A stretch of DNA of 43,524 nt from Terriglobia bacterium (GCA_020073375.1 JAIQFG010000040.1:1-43524); one strand, 5' to 3'. Positions 8,799 through 18,502 are shown, counted from the first letter of the stretch. Numbers and translations: made by a program. Notes: generated by a model from the letters alone, not told the origin.

Positions 8799-11700
8799 TT
8801 AGTCTGCTGGAGAAAAATCGTGGCCGGTGTTGTCCGCCACTCTATCACTGCCGCGCTGGCTAAGGTAGTAAAGAACCGGCACGGTCATTCGCGAGAGCAC
8901 GGTTGAAGCGACTTCGCCCGCCATCAGTGAAATCGCGAGTCCCTGGAAAATCGGATCGAACAGAATCACGCTCGCGCCCACTACCACCGCTGCCGCCGTC
9001 AAAAGCATGGGGCGGAACCGCACGGCGCCCGCGTCAACCACGGCTTGCTCCAGCGGCATTCCGTGCGAGCGCCGCAGTTCGATAAAATCCACGAGAATAA
9101 TCGAGTTGCGAACGATGATTCCCGCTCCCGCGATGAAACCGATCATCGACGTGGCCGTGAAGAACGCCCCCATCAGCGCGTGCGCAGGCAGGATGCCCAC
9201 CAGCGTCAGCGGAATCGGCGCCATGATCACCAGCGGCGTGATGAACGATTTGAACCATCCGACCACCAGCACGTAAATCAAAACCAGAACGGCTGCAAAC
9301 GCCAGGCCCAAGTCGCGAAACACTTCCACCGTGATGTGCCACTCGCCGTCCCACTTCATCGTGTAGCGGCCGGTGCTTTCAGGGAGCGTAGTGCCCTTGT
9401 ACTGGCGCACTTGATAGCCGTCCGGCATTTGAATTTTGTCGATGGCGTCGCTCATCTGCAGGATCGCGTACACAGGGCTTTCCACCACGCCCGCGACGTC
9501 GCCGGTGACGTACACCACAGGCCGCAGATTCTTGCGGTAAATACTCTGATCGATCGTGGTCTCCCGGACGTGGGTCACCTCGCGCAAGGAAACTTGCGCC
9601 CCAGTGGGGCCGGGCAATTTCAGTTCGCCCAGGTCCGCGATGCTGGACCGGTCCGCGCGCGACAGCCGCACTTCGATCGGAATGTCTTCGCGCGAGGCCG
9701 GATCGTGCAGCAGTCCGGCGGGAGCACCGCTCAATCCCGCCTGAATCGTGCGCGTGACGTCCGCAGCGGAAATTCCGTGCAGGGCGGCCTTGGCGAGGTC
9801 GACATTCATGTCGTATTTTGTTTGAGGATCTTCCACGTACCAGTCCACGTCCACCACTCCGGGCGTGTCCTGAAAAATCTTTTTGATTTTCGCGGCGAGT
9901 TCCGTCTGGCCCTTGTAATCCGGGCCGTACACTTCCGCCACCAGCGTTTGCAGCACCGGCGGGCCGGGGGGAACCTCGGCGACCTTGATGCGCGCGCCGA
10001 ACGGAGCGCCGATCTTGTCAAGTTCGGGCCGGAAACGGCGGGCGATTTCGTGGCTCTGCGCGCTGCGTTCCTTGCGCGAGAGTAAATTCACTTGAATATC
10101 AGCCTGATTCGGCTGCTGCCGCAGGAAATAATGGCGCACCAGTCCGTTGAAATTGTAGGGGCCGGAAGTACCCGCATAAATTTGGTAGTTGGTGACCTCC
10201 GGCTGTTGGCCCAGATAGCCGCCGAGAGCCTGCGCCACGCGCGTGGTCTGTTCGAGCGGCGTGCCATCGGGCATGTCGACGATCACCTGAAACTCGCTCT
10301 TGTTATCGAACGGCAGCATTTTTACCTGCACCCACTTCAGCGGAATAAACGCCACCGCCGCGAGCAGCAGAACGACCACGCCGCCGAGAAACAGCCACCT
10401 GCGCCCCGCATTTTGAATCAGCGGATCCATCATGCGGCGGTAAAACCGCGTGGTCCATCCTTCTGCTTCATGCTCGGAGGCGGGGCGATCCGCATAATGA
10501 TGCAGCAGGCGCAGCGCGGCCCACGGAGAAACTACAAATGCCACAATCAGCGAAAACACCATGGCCGAGGATGCGCCCACGGGAATCGGGCGCATGTATG
10601 GCCCCATCAGCCCGCGTACAAACGCCATCGGAAGAATCGCGGCGATCACCGCGAACGTGGCAAGGATCGTCGGGTTGCCCACTTCGTCCACGGCCTCGAC
10701 GGCCACGTCGGCCAGCACGCGGCCGGTGTTTTCCGGAAGGCGGAAATGGCGGACAATATTTTCGACCACGACGATGGCATCATCCACCAGGATGCCGATG
10801 GAAAAGATCAGCGCGAAGAGCGTGACGCGGTTCAGCGTGTAGCCGTAGAGATAAAAAATCGCGAGCGTCAGAGCCAGCGTGACGGGAATCGCCAGCAGGA
10901 CCACGCCGGATTCGCGCCAGCCCAGCGCGATGGCGATCAGCAGGGTGACCGAGAGCGTCGCGATCAGCAGATGCTCGAGAAGTTCGTCCGATTTATCCTT
11001 CGCCGTCTCGCCGTAATTGCGCGTTACGGTGACGTTCAAATCGGCCGGCAGCGTGTCGCCGCGCAGGGAATTGATTTTCGCGAGAACGCTTTCGGAAATC
11101 AGCGTGGCATTCGCGCCCTTGCGCTTGGCGATCGTGATCGTCACGCCGGGGGAGTCGGGGCTCGGCGCGCCGCCCGCGGCGCCCCTGGCATTGGCAAACA
11201 AAACGTAGCTGTCCGCCTCGCCCGGGCCATCCTCGATTTTCTCCGCGACGTCGCGCAGGTACACGGGGCGCCCCGCATGCACACCAACGACTACTTGTTG
11301 CAACTCTTCCGGACGCGTGAAGAAATTGCCAGCGTCCACTTGAAATTCGCGGTTGCCGCCGGCAAAACTGCCGGCCTGGCCGCGCGTGTTTGCCTCGGCG
11401 AGCTGCTGAACGACCGCGCCGGGAAACAGGCCGTAGGCCGCGAGGCGCTGCGTGTCCAGAACCACGCGCACCTTTCGCGTTTGTCCGCCAATGATGGCTG
11501 TCTCGGAAACGTCGTCCAACTGTTTCAGGGAGTGATCGAGTTCGGCCGCGACGCGCCGCAACTGGTAGGCGTCGTAATTCTTTCCCCATAACGTCAGGGC
11601 CATGATGGGCACGTCGTCGATCGAGCGCGGCTTGATGAGCGGTTGCGAAACGCCCAGCGGGATGCGGTCAAAATTTGAGTACAGCTTGTTGTAGGTCTGG

Positions 11701-12068
11701 ACGATCGCGTCTTCTTCCTTGGTGCCCACATAGAAGCGCACGATCAACATGCTCACGCCGGGCCGGCTGATCGAATAGATGTACTCGACACCCGGAAGTT
11801 CGCGGATCAATTTTTCCATGGGCACGCTGGCGCGCTGGGTCACTTCCTCGGCGGATGCGCCCGGCATCTGCACGAACACGTCCAGCATGGGCACCACGAT
11901 TTGCGGTTCTTCCTCGCGCGGTGTCTGCGCGATGCTGAACGCGCCGAGCAAGAGCGCGGCCACGATGGCCAGCGGCGTCAATTTCGACTGAATGAAAATG
12001 TGCGCGATGCGGCCCGCGAGGCGCAGGACGCGATTGGGCGGGCGTGGCGTGGCGGAAGTTTCGCTCAT
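8799..12068 (-). CDS. RND efflux pump inner-membrane subunit, second system
   Basis: A 1089-residue RND permease. TM1 lies at about 31-48, followed by a porter domain, a helix block at about 365-520, a second porter domain and the final helix block. TM4 carries the paired acids ([13 protein letters not shown]429/D430) typical of hydrophobe pumps. In TM10 the relay lysine of AcrB is replaced by arginine ([12 protein letters not shown]). The first periplasmic segment ([13 protein letters not shown]) is typical of a large environmental subgroup whose substrates are not known. The start overlaps the adaptor stop as ATGA, with AGGA just upstream. It differs strongly in sequence from the pump at 621-3827, so the two are not a recent duplication. 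Confidence 0.93.
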   Translation of the reverse strand: MSETSATPRPPNRVLRLAGRIAHIFIQSKLTPLAIVAALLLGAFSIAQTPREEEPQIVVPMLDVFVQMPGASAEEVTQRASVPMEKLIRELPGVEYIYSISRPGVSMLIVRFYVGTKEEDAIVQTYNKLYSNFDRIPLGVSQPLIKPRSIDDVPIMALTLWGKNYDAYQLRRVAAELDHSLKQLDDVSETAIIGGQTRKVRVVLDTQRLAAYGLFPGAVVQQLAEANTRGQAGSFAGGNREFQVDAGNFFTRPEELQQVVVGVHAGRPVYLRDVAEKIEDGPGEADSYVLFANARGAAGGAPSPDSPGVTITIAKRKGANATLISESVLAKINSLRGDTLPADLNVTVTRNYGETAKDKSDELLEHLLIATLSVTLLIAIALGWRESGVVLLAIPVTLALTLAIFYLYGYTLNRVTLFALIFSIGILVDDAIVVVENIVRHFRLPENTGRVLADVAVEAVDEVGNPTILATFAVIAAILPMAFVRGLMGPYMRPIPVGASSAMVFSLIVAFVVSPWAALRLLHHYADRPASEHEAEGWTTRFYRRMMDPLIQNAGRRWLFLGGVVVLLLAAVAFIPLKWVQVKMLPFDNKSEFQVIVDMPDGTPLEQTTRVAQALGGYLGQQPEVTNYQIYAGTSGPYNFNGLVRHYFLRQQPNQADIQVNLLSRKERSAQSHEIARRFRPELDKIGAPFGARIKVAEVPPGPPVLQTLVAEVYGPDYKGQTELAAKIKKIFQDTPGVVDVDWYVEDPQTKYDMNVDLAKAALHGISAADVTRTIQAGLSGAPAGLLHDPASREDIPIEVRLSRADRSSIADLGELKLPGPTGAQVSLREVTHVRETTIDQSIYRKNLRPVVYVTGDVAGVVESPVYAILQMSDAIDKIQMPDGYQVRQYKGTTLPESTGRYTMKWDGEWHITVEVFRDLGLAFAAVLVLIYVLVVGWFKSFITPLVIMAPIPLTLVGILPAHALMGAFFTATSMIGFIAGAGIIVRNSIILVDFIELRRSHGMPLEQAVVDAGAVRFRPMLLTAAAVVVGASVILFDPIFQGLAISLMAGEVASTVLSRMTVPVLYYLSQRGSDRVADNTGHDFSPAD

Positions 12069-13195
12069 TGTTTTCCTGCGATCAGTTTGCCGCCCAGCTC
12101 GCGCGTTCCCGGCGCGGTGACTATAGTTTCTCCATCTTCGAGACCGGAGAGCACCTCGACTTGCTGCCCATTGATCTTGCCCAGCGTGACGTAACGCAGT
12201 GCGGACATGTGGTTTGCATCGATCACGTAAACTCCCTGCAGCTGTCCTCGTGTGGCGATGGCCGCCTGCGGGATCAAGAGCGCCTGACGCGCACCGAGAG
12301 GGAAGCGCGCCCTGCCGAACATCCCCGAGAGAAGATGCGCGTCCGGGGGCAATCCGATTTTCACCAGGAGACTCCGGCTCGCTGCATCCGCGGACGGAAC
12401 GATCTCCTCCACTTTTCCGGAAAGCGTTCCGCTGCCGAGCGCGTCGAGCGAAACGGAAACGTTTTGTCCTGCGCGCACAATGCGGACGCTGTTTTCATCC
12501 ACCGTGGCCTCGAGCCGGTACTTGCGCGAGTCTTCCAGCGTAAACAGGGGCATGCCGGGGGAAGCCAGCGCGCCGGCATCGGCATTTTTTTCGGTCACCA
12601 CGCCGGCAAACGGGGCGCGCACTTCCGTGTACCCGAGCGAGGTGCGAGCCTGAGCGAGCGCCGCATTCGCCTGCGCCTCGCCGGCGCGGCCCATGTCGCG
12701 GCGCGCTTCGGCCGATTGGCGCCGGGCCTTGATCTCGTCAAATTCCTGCGGGCTGACCGATTTTTTATCGAACAGCTGCTGGTAGCGTTTCAGCGTGGCG
12801 TCGGCCAGCGCAAGATCGGTATCCGCCACGGAAACTTCTTTTTCGGCGGCGGAGACGGCGGCGGAGGCCAGCTCGACCGCCGCGCGCGGCTGCGCGTCGT
12901 CGATCGTCGCAAGGACCTGGCCCGCCTGCACGCGATCGCCCTGTTGCGCGCGGATTTCGCGGATCGTTCCCATCGTCTGGCTGGAGACGCGGCTGGCCTG
13001 CGCGGCGCGCACCGTCCCTACCGCTTCCAGAAAATCGGGAACCGCCGATTTGTGAACCACAATCACCGGAACATTGCTGACCGTTTCGGGAGGCTGAGGC
13101 TCGGCGTGTTGCGGGGAGGAGCATCCGGCAATCCCCGCGCCGAAAAAAGCAAGGAATAGGGAAACGATGGCAGTAGAAGGGCTCGTGCGGTTCAT
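12065..13195 (-). CDS. RND efflux periplasmic adaptor lipoprotein, second system
   Basis: A 376-residue membrane fusion protein. The leader [19 protein letters not shown] ends in a lipobox-like AGIAGC, so it is probably lipid anchored. Then follow a first lipoyl half ([20 protein letters not shown]), a coiled-coil hairpin (about 90-165), a second lipoyl half ([18 protein letters not shown]) and a beta-barrel. The start at 13195 is preferred over an upstream in-frame ATG at 13285 because it overlaps the TolC stop as ATGA and begins the lipoprotein signal directly. It ends overlapping the pump gene. Tight overlaps on both sides show translational coupling of the three components. Confidence 0.92.
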   Translation of the reverse strand: MNRTSPSTAIVSLFLAFFGAGIAGCSSPQHAEPQPPETVSNVPVIVVHKSAVPDFLEAVGTVRAAQASRVSSQTMGTIREIRAQQGDRVQAGQVLATIDDAQPRAAVELASAAVSAAEKEVSVADTDLALADATLKRYQQLFDKKSVSPQEFDEIKARRQSAEARRDMGRAGEAQANAALAQARTSLGYTEVRAPFAGVVTEKNADAGALASPGMPLFTLEDSRKYRLEATVDENSVRIVRAGQNVSVSLDALGSGTLSGKVEEIVPSADAASRSLLVKIGLPPDAHLLSGMFGRARFPLGARQALLIPQAAIATRGQLQGVYVIDANHMSALRYVTLGKINGQQVEVLSGLEDGETIVTAPGTRELGGKLIAGKQ

Positions 13196-14583
13196 GGAGT
13201 CACCACCGGGGATCGAGGATTCAGCGTTCCGCTTGCAAGTTCCAGGCCGGCGTAGCCGGTGTGATAGCGATAGACGGCTTCCCAATAATCGGTCTGGCTG
13301 CGGCGCGCCGCTTCTTCCGCGGCCAGCAGGTCGGCTATTGTCGACAATCCGGATTGGTAGCGGTCCTGGTTGATGCGCAGGCTTTCCTGGGCGGCGGCGA
13401 TCGACGCGCGAGCCACTTCGATCTGGCGGCGCGCCGCATCCACGTCATAGAAGGCGCGGCGCACTTCGAGCCGGGCGGCATTGCCTGCCATTTCCTTCAG
13501 CGACGCCACTTTTTCCTGCAGGGCTTGCTCGCGGGAGAGTTCCGCGCGCTTGGCTCCGCCTTGAAACAGGTCGAACTGAAGTTCGATGCCCGCCGTCCAG
13601 TTGCTTCCGCCGCCGGAGAAGAGCGCGGGGTTATCCGCTTCCCAGTCGGCGAACGCGTTCACGCGCGGACCGAAAGCCGCTTTAGCGATCGACACGCTCT
13701 GCTGCTGCGCGATTTCCTCCGACCGGATCCGTTTCAGGTCCGGGCGCGATTCCATCGCTTTCTTTTCCATGTCCTCGAGCGACACCGCCGGAAGATTTTT
13801 TTCCGCCAGGGCTTCGGCGGGATCGAAGCCGTTTCCGGCAGGCAGCCCCAGCGCGGTGCTCAGTTGCGCGCGCGCAAATTCCAGATTATTTTGCGCGCCG
13901 ATCAGGTCCTGCTGCCGCGCCGCCAGCCGCACCTGGCCGCTCAACGCGTCCGATTCCACGGCCACGCCGCTTTCGACGCGATCCTTGCTGCGAGCTTCGA
14001 TCGCCTGCGCCGTTTTCAGCGCTTGCTCGGCAAGCTCGACCTGTTTTTTTGCCAGCAGCGCGCTGTAATAGGAGTCCACCACACGAAACACGATTTCCTG
14101 CTCGGTGCGCGCCAGTTGCTCGGTGGAGGCGTCTTGCGCGTTTTTGGCCCGGTCCACGCCGCGCCAGCTGGCAAGGGAATCAAACAGATTCCACGTGCCT
14201 CCGAAGCGCGTCGCGTAGTTGCCCAGGGGCGTGGGCGTATTCAATGTGTTGAGCGCGAAGTCCGCCGCGGTGAAGCGCTGCTGCCGCAACCGGCTGCCGA
14301 ATACGTACACCGGATCGTTGCCGCGCATGGCCGTCTCGGAAAAAGTAACGCGCGGCATCAGGAACGACCGCGCCTCTTTTATCCCCGCGGAGGCCGCCTT
14401 GGTGTCAGCGAGCGCGGCCTTGCGCCGCGGATTCTTTTCCAGCGCGATTCTTACCGCTTCCGGCAAGGTCAAGGTCTGTATCGAAGCACCTTGTTGCGCG
14501 TTCGCCAGGTTCGGAACGCTTGCGCCGAGAATCAGCAATACAACCAGCCCAAACCACGGCGAAAATTGTGTTTTTCGTTTCAT
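13192..14583 (-). CDS. TolC-family outer-membrane efflux protein, second system
   Basis: A 463-residue outer-membrane channel. The signal peptide MKRKTQFSPWFGLVVLLILG ends near NLANAQQ. Two helical OEP repeats follow, with motifs such as LPEAVRIALEKNPRRKAAL and a conserved end part RYQSGLSTIADLLAAE. The start at 14583 is supported by AAGGAA 9 bases upstream and the immediate signal peptide; the frame extends 41 codons further without support. It opens the second efflux operon. A strong hairpin between it and the upstream OsmC gene suggests that the efflux operon may have its own transcript start or be set apart from the sulfur genes. Confidence 0.92.
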   Translation of the reverse strand: MKRKTQFSPWFGLVVLLILGASVPNLANAQQGASIQTLTLPEAVRIALEKNPRRKAALADTKAASAGIKEARSFLMPRVTFSETAMRGNDPVYVFGSRLRQQRFTAADFALNTLNTPTPLGNYATRFGGTWNLFDSLASWRGVDRAKNAQDASTEQLARTEQEIVFRVVDSYYSALLAKKQVELAEQALKTAQAIEARSKDRVESGVAVESDALSGQVRLAARQQDLIGAQNNLEFARAQLSTALGLPAGNGFDPAEALAEKNLPAVSLEDMEKKAMESRPDLKRIRSEEIAQQQSVSIAKAAFGPRVNAFADWEADNPALFSGGGSNWTAGIELQFDLFQGGAKRAELSREQALQEKVASLKEMAGNAARLEVRRAFYDVDAARRQIEVARASIAAAQESLRINQDRYQSGLSTIADLLAAEEAARRSQTDYWEAVYRYHTGYAGLELASGTLNPRSPVVTP

Positions 14584-14624
14584 GAATTGCGATTCCTTTG
14601 CCAAGGCTTTTCGATGCGACGCCC

Positions 14625-14652
14625 AGCGGCGCAGGCCGGAGCCTGCGCCGCT
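14625..14652 (-). terminator. strong hairpin between the OsmC gene and the second efflux operon
   Basis: AGCGGCGCAGGC and GCCTGCGCCGCT form a perfect 12-bp stem with a four-base loop (14637-14640). It begins 17 bases past the OsmC stop on the minus strand. No T-run follows, so it is not a classical intrinsic terminator; it may stop or attenuate transcription with Rho, protect RNA ends, or be a dispersed palindrome. Confidence 0.45.
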
Positions 14653-14669
14653 AGAATCCGCGGCGCGGG

Positions 14670-15134
14670 TCACCCTTGTACCACGGCGGGCGCGGCCTGC
14701 GAGCACTCAAAAGTCTCTTCGACAATTTCGGACGTGGTCTCCAGTGCCGCCGTCTGTTTCACCATGGCGCCGACCGAGCAATACTTCTCCTCGGACAGCC
14801 GAATCGCTTCGGCCACAGCCTTCGGATCCACTTCAAATCCGGTCACCACGTGATGGATGCGGACTTTGGTGAATACTTGAGGCGGCCGCTCGGCCTGATC
14901 GGCTTCCACGCGCACTTCGTACCCGGTCACCTGCTGGTGATATTTCTGGCGAAGGATGGTGATCACGTCGAAAGCCGTGCATCCGGCCAGAGCCACGGCC
15001 ACCAGTTCGACGGGCTTGGGTCCGGTGCCTCCGGCGGGATCGTCCAGTAACATGTGATGTCCGCTGCCGGAAACGGCCACAAATTGGCGGTCCAACTTCA
15101 AGGGTTGAGTGAGCACAACTTTAGCAGTTATCAT
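14670..15134 (-). CDS. OsmC/Ohr-family protein
   Basis: A 154-residue OsmC-fold protein. The family uses two cysteines to reduce organic hydroperoxides, and some members act on persulfides. Here they are C52 (ALAGCTAFDVITILR) and C119 (EKYCSVGAM), in the positions expected for the OsmC/YhfA type. The start at 15134 has GAGAAGGAGAAGG upstream; the frame continues 12 codons upstream without support. It lies 82 bases after a DUF2892 gene on the same strand and before the second efflux operon. The context near a sulfide oxidoreductase-like gene suggests peroxide or persulfide defence, which is inference. Confidence 0.9.
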   Translation of the reverse strand: MITAKVVLTQPLKLDRQFVAVSGSGHHMLLDDPAGGTGPKPVELVAVALAGCTAFDVITILRQKYHQQVTGYEVRVEADQAERPPQVFTKVRIHHVVTGFEVDPKAVAEAIRLSEEKYCSVGAMVKQTAALETTSEIVEETFECSQAAPAVVQG

Positions 15135-15216
15135 TTTCCTTCTCCTTCTCAGCCAATTGCGGAAATTCAAGAACTCAATCGGTCCGCATCCATGTGGTTC
15201 GGCGATCCGGTTTCCG

Positions 15217-15426
15217 TTATTTATGCGCCGGCGAACTCGTATTGATCCCGAAGATCGACCACGCCGGGCAGTACCGAATCACGCCCGTGAGGATCGCGAC
15301 GGCGCCGACGACGTACGCGGCAATCGCCAGCGTTCCTGTAACCACATGCAGCAAACCCAGCGCCACCAGCGCGATTCCAATCACCAAGCGGATTGCCATT
15401 TCCGTTCCTCCAACGTTCCTTGCCAT
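15217..15426 (-). CDS. DUF2892 small membrane protein, second copy
   Basis: A 69-residue protein with two hydrophobic helices (AIRLVIGIALVALGLLHVV and a following AIAAYVVGAVAILTGV) and the conserved end GVIRYCPAWSIFGI, with the cysteine in an RYCP motif equivalent to NWCP of the copy at 8595. The start at 15426 (MARNVGGTE) has GGGAGAGG upstream; a longer frame to 15480 lacks support. Proteins of this family are found alone or fused to rhodanese in sulfur-related loci. The upstream 178 bases to the 60-residue gene are non-coding. Confidence 0.85.
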   Translation of the reverse strand: MARNVGGTEMAIRLVIGIALVALGLLHVVTGTLAIAAYVVGAVAILTGVIRYCPAWSIFGINTSSPAHK

Positions 15427-15604
15427 TTTCTTTTTCCTCTCCCGGGCCGGTGGACCCGCTTGCGCCGCCCGAATTGCCATTGCCTTCCCGTCAAACGAAA
15501 GAATGCACTCCGTGGGATTTTGTTACCGAATATTTGAAGTTATTTTCGAGGTCCATGAGTGGCGACTGGAGCGCACCCCCCTCCCCTGGAAATTCACGGC
15601 CGTG

Positions 15605-15787
15605 CTAAAGGCCCTTGTGGCTCTTGTGAATGATGATTAGCATCTTGAAATTGATCCACAGGAACCGCCACACCTGCCACGGAAAGAAGGTGCGCAAGAA
15701 CAGGGTCGCGCCGGTCGGTTTCGTTGCGTAGAAGGCGGGCTTCATCTGCGCCTTGGTCTGTGCGTATTCGCGAGGTTGTTCGGTCAT
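15605..15787 (-). CDS. 60-residue membrane-associated protein coupled to sulfide oxidoreductase gene
   Basis: A small protein starting 3 bases after the stop of the flavoprotein gene, with its GGAG ribosome site overlapping that gene's last codons (GGAGTAACTTATG). It has a polar N-terminus and one amphipathic to hydrophobic segment (FFPWQVWRFLWINFKMLIII) ending in a basic tail. Tight coupling argues that it is real. I do not recognise a named family. A plausible role is membrane attachment or assembly of the neighbouring flavoprotein, but nothing in the sequence proves it. Confidence 0.7.
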   Translation of the reverse strand: MTEQPREYAQTKAQMKPAFYATKPTGATLFLRTFFPWQVWRFLWINFKMLIIIHKSHKGL

Positions 15788-15790
15788 AAG

Positions 15791-17245
15791 TTACTCCGGA
15801 ATCAAGGACCAGCCCGGGCGCAATCGCGCCTTATACAAGAACATGTGGTGGAGCAGAATCTTGATCCAGTGCCCGGCCAGGCCGATTTCTCCCATGGTGT
15901 AATCCAGATCGCGCCCGTATTCCGGAAATCGCTCGAAGTCCGGCACGATGGGGAAGACGATCATGGAAGCCGCTGTGCCGGTGAAGGGATTAGCGCCCGC
16001 GGAAGCGACGCACGCCGCGCCCATCTCCGCCATGGAGGCCGTATGCGTGGGTTTGTCGCCGCCGCGAATCATGTCCACGATGTTGCGCGCCACCGTCTTG
16101 CCGATCGTCGCCGAAGGCATGCCCGTGCGCGGAGGGGCCGCAAAAATCGGAGTGCCCTTGGGACTGACTCTTGGGCGAGAGACGGCATGGGGAGGCGCAA
16201 ACGCGATTCCCGCGGCGAATAGATTCTTAAACGAAGGGCTTTGGTAATACCGCGGCCAGTCGCGCGATCGCCATTCCTCGTACGGTTTCTGTTGATAATC
16301 CGCGTCGACCTTCATGAAGCCGTTGGGCGCGAATACGCGCGGCGTGATGTCCTCGCCCTTGCGGTCAAACGCTTTTAGTCCCACTCCCGAGAAGGGCGGC
16401 AGGAGCATGGCCATATCGAACGAAATTTCCTTTTCTTCCCCTTCCAGGGTTTCGTAAAAGGCGCGGCCGGGTTCGACTTTTTTGACATGCGCGCGTGTGA
16501 TCCAGTCGATGCCGCGCTCGGCGAACAGCGATTCGGTGAAAATATTGCTTGGCGTGACATACCCGGAGCGCCTGATTCGGACGCCATCCATGCCGAAATC
16601 CCCGAGTTCGTATTCGTTGGAGAGATAAACGACTTCCGCTTTGTCGCGAACGCCGTGCGCGCGAAGCTCAAATTCCAAATTCACCGCGTATTCGAAGGCC
16701 GCTCCCTCGCAGGTGCACATCCCGTGGCCGGTGCCCACTACAAAGCGCTTTCGCTCGCCGAGTTTCATCCGCTCGATCAGTTCGAGAAATACGCGGGACG
16801 TTTCCCGGGCATGATCGGCGGTACAGACCGAAAGACTGTTCTTTCCGGGCCCCAACCCATCGGTTGCTGCAAAATTGAGTTTTGGGCCGGTGGCATTGAT
16901 CAGGAAATCGTAGGTTACGCGCTCCCGCTCACCCGCCTTTGCTTCCAGGGTCCACTCGATTTCCACCGCGGAAGACGCATCCGTATCGGTGCCTTCCGGA
17001 TACAGCGCCACGGCGCGAGCCTGTTTAAATTCAATTCCATGGTTTCGGTATACAGGAGCCAGCGGAAAGACGACTTTTTCCGGTTTCAGCAGGCCCACGC
17101 CCACCCAGATATTGGATGGAACCCAGTTGTAGTGGGGAAGCGGAGATACGACCACGATCTGGTCGTTTCTCCCAAGCCACTTGCGGAGGAAAGCCGCGGC
17201 CGTGTGACCTGAAATCCCGGCACCCAGAACTACAACGCGCGCCAT
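15791..17245 (-). CDS. sqr: sulfide:quinone oxidoreductase-like FAD flavoprotein
   Basis: A 484-residue flavoprotein of the SQR/flavocytochrome c-sulfide dehydrogenase family. The FAD dinucleotide fold is VVVLGAGISGHTAAAFL (4-20); a second glycine-rich site is FVVGTGHGMCTCEGAA (168-183). Cysteines at 141 (SVCTADHA), 177, 179 and 412 (GAACVASAG) are candidates for the redox pair and sulfur carrier of SQR. The C-terminus holds amphipathic and aromatic helices (WIKILLHHMFLYKA) suited to monotopic membrane binding. SQR oxidises sulfide to polysulfide or persulfide and reduces quinone. The ATG follows a full AAGGAGGT site. The exact SQR type, and whether sulfide is the true substrate, need assay. 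Confidence 0.82.
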   Translation of the reverse strand: MARVVVLGAGISGHTAAAFLRKWLGRNDQIVVVSPLPHYNWVPSNIWVGVGLLKPEKVVFPLAPVYRNHGIEFKQARAVALYPEGTDTDASSAVEIEWTLEAKAGERERVTYDFLINATGPKLNFAATDGLGPGKNSLSVCTADHARETSRVFLELIERMKLGERKRFVVGTGHGMCTCEGAAFEYAVNLEFELRAHGVRDKAEVVYLSNEYELGDFGMDGVRIRRSGYVTPSNIFTESLFAERGIDWITRAHVKKVEPGRAFYETLEGEEKEISFDMAMLLPPFSGVGLKAFDRKGEDITPRVFAPNGFMKVDADYQQKPYEEWRSRDWPRYYQSPSFKNLFAAGIAFAPPHAVSRPRVSPKGTPIFAAPPRTGMPSATIGKTVARNIVDMIRGGDKPTHTASMAEMGAACVASAGANPFTGTAASMIVFPIVPDFERFPEYGRDLDYTMGEIGLAGHWIKILLHHMFLYKARLRPGWSLIPE

Positions 17246-17503
17246 TGGACTGGAACCTCCTTCAACCTCGCTTCCAGAAGCACGCCCCCACTGTTCACGC
17301 TCGCTTTCAGGGAGTCTGGAGGCCTTGTAAAGCAGTTATGTTAGGCGGCCGGCGGTTTGGTGCCTGTGCGCTGGATCACAGCTTGATGTGTCGCCAAGCA
17401 TGACATCCCTGCATCCGGCAGGCATCCGGATAAATTCAAGGGTTTGGAATTTGTTACACGAACATAGAAGAGAAGAGGCGTCCGGTTTGTGGACGGGGCA
17501 GTT
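17246..17503 (-). promoter_or_regulatory. 258-base gap between sigma factor gene and sqr-like gene
   Basis: Non-coding. It must hold the sqr-side promoter if the gene is not read through from the sigma gene. On the minus strand a TGTAAC (within GTGTAACAAATTCC, about 17446-17459) resembles the -35 element of some ECF-dependent promoters, but I cannot identify a matching -10 with confidence. A direct repeat of GCATCCGG occurs at about 17412-17430. Confidence 0.3.
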
Positions 17504-18415
17504 TCAATTCGGTGCGTTTTGGGGGCGCTGAGCGACGTTCTTCATCAATGCTTGATACTTCGCCATCAATTCGCGTCTGAATTGCACAGCGATCCGCGGG
17601 TCGGGCAACTGGTCAGGCTCGTGGTGGCACTGCTCGATCGATTTTTCCAGGCTGTCCAGGAACGCGACGCACGGCTCGCAATCCTTCATGTGCTTTTCCA
17701 ATTCCGCGCACAGGGAATCGTCCAGCTCGTCGTCCAGATAATTGGACAGGTCCGCGAACATTTCCTTGCACCGCCGTTGCCGCGGCTGGCCGGACGGAAT
17801 CGCGGTTCCGGCCTTTTTCTGGTGCGCGGCCGGGACATGGCTTGCGGACTGCCGTGCAAGCTCCTTCCGCACGAACAGGCGCGCGCGATGCAGGCGCACG
17901 CGAATGGTTCCGGGGCGAAGGCCGGTGATCTCGGAAATTTCGGAGTCCGAAAGTTCCTCCATGTCGTGCAGCACCAGGACGAGCCGGTAGTCGGGAGGCA
18001 ATTTTTGGATCGCTTCGCGCAATCGCTTCGCGTTCTCGCCCCGCATGGCGGCCGTCTCGGGCGTTGCTTGTGCATTGCCGGACAATGTTTGGAGTTCCCG
18101 CCGGTCCGGCATCAACTCCTCGAGCGAGAGGGCTTCGCGGGGAGCAAACTTGCTCTTGCGCCGGTTCATCAGGCAGCGGGTCTTGGCGACTTTGTACAGC
18201 CAGACGAGCAGGGCCTTCGGGTTGTCGAATTTTTGCAGGTTGGGAACGGATTTCAGAAGCACCTCCTGCATGGTGTCTTCCGCGTCCTGCCGCTGCCCGC
18301 AGACCTTCATGCTGAAGGAGAAAACGGTGTTCTGCAGCAGCTTCAGCGCTTCCTCGGTGGACCGAGGGTCGTTGCGCTGGATCAGTTGCACTACTTTTTC
18401 GATTTCAGCTCGCAC
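17504..18415 (-). CDS. ECF-type sigma-70 factor fused to a zinc-finger anti-sigma-like domain
   Basis: A 303-residue protein. Sigma region 2 spans about 14-90 (DAEDTMQEVLLKSVPNL, WLYKVAKTRCLMNRRKSKF), region 4 about 130-190 (LPPDYRLVLVLHDMEELS, then a helix-turn-helix ending TIRVRLHRARLFVRKEL). A basic linker leads to C216, then YLDDELDDSLCAELEKHMK and the HxxxCxxC set H242/C246/C249, matching the zf-HC2 domain of ZAS anti-sigma factors. Normally that domain is a separate protein. The GTG start has no strong ribosome site. It stands directly upstream of the sqr-like gene. It may be self-inhibited and redox- or sulfide-released, which is inference. Confidence 0.87.
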   Translation of the reverse strand: MRAEIEKVVQLIQRNDPRSTEEALKLLQNTVFSFSMKVCGQRQDAEDTMQEVLLKSVPNLQKFDNPKALLVWLYKVAKTRCLMNRRKSKFAPREALSLEELMPDRRELQTLSGNAQATPETAAMRGENAKRLREAIQKLPPDYRLVLVLHDMEELSDSEISEITGLRPGTIRVRLHRARLFVRKELARQSASHVPAAHQKKAGTAIPSGQPRQRRCKEMFADLSNYLDDELDDSLCAELEKHMKDCEPCVAFLDSLEKSIEQCHHEPDQLPDPRIAVQFRRELMAKYQALMKNVAQRPQNAPN

Positions 18416-18502
18416 GAGTAGGCTCGAGGGAGATTGTCCAGGCTGCCGCAGCCGTCACGGCCGCGGCAAGCCCGGATCGGAATGAGGGGCGTCGATCTGC
18501 CA

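Noticed and set aside
621..14583. Metal (CusA/CzcA) efflux identity for the two RND pumps
   Set aside because: Both have two adjacent aspartates in TM4, as in hydrophobe/drug pumps; metal pumps have a single one. No metal-binding methionine or histidine cluster stands out.
13261..14853. 530-codon open frame on the plus strand
   Set aside because: Antisense to tolC and the OsmC gene; it runs across two real genes with signal peptide and ribosome sites on the other strand.
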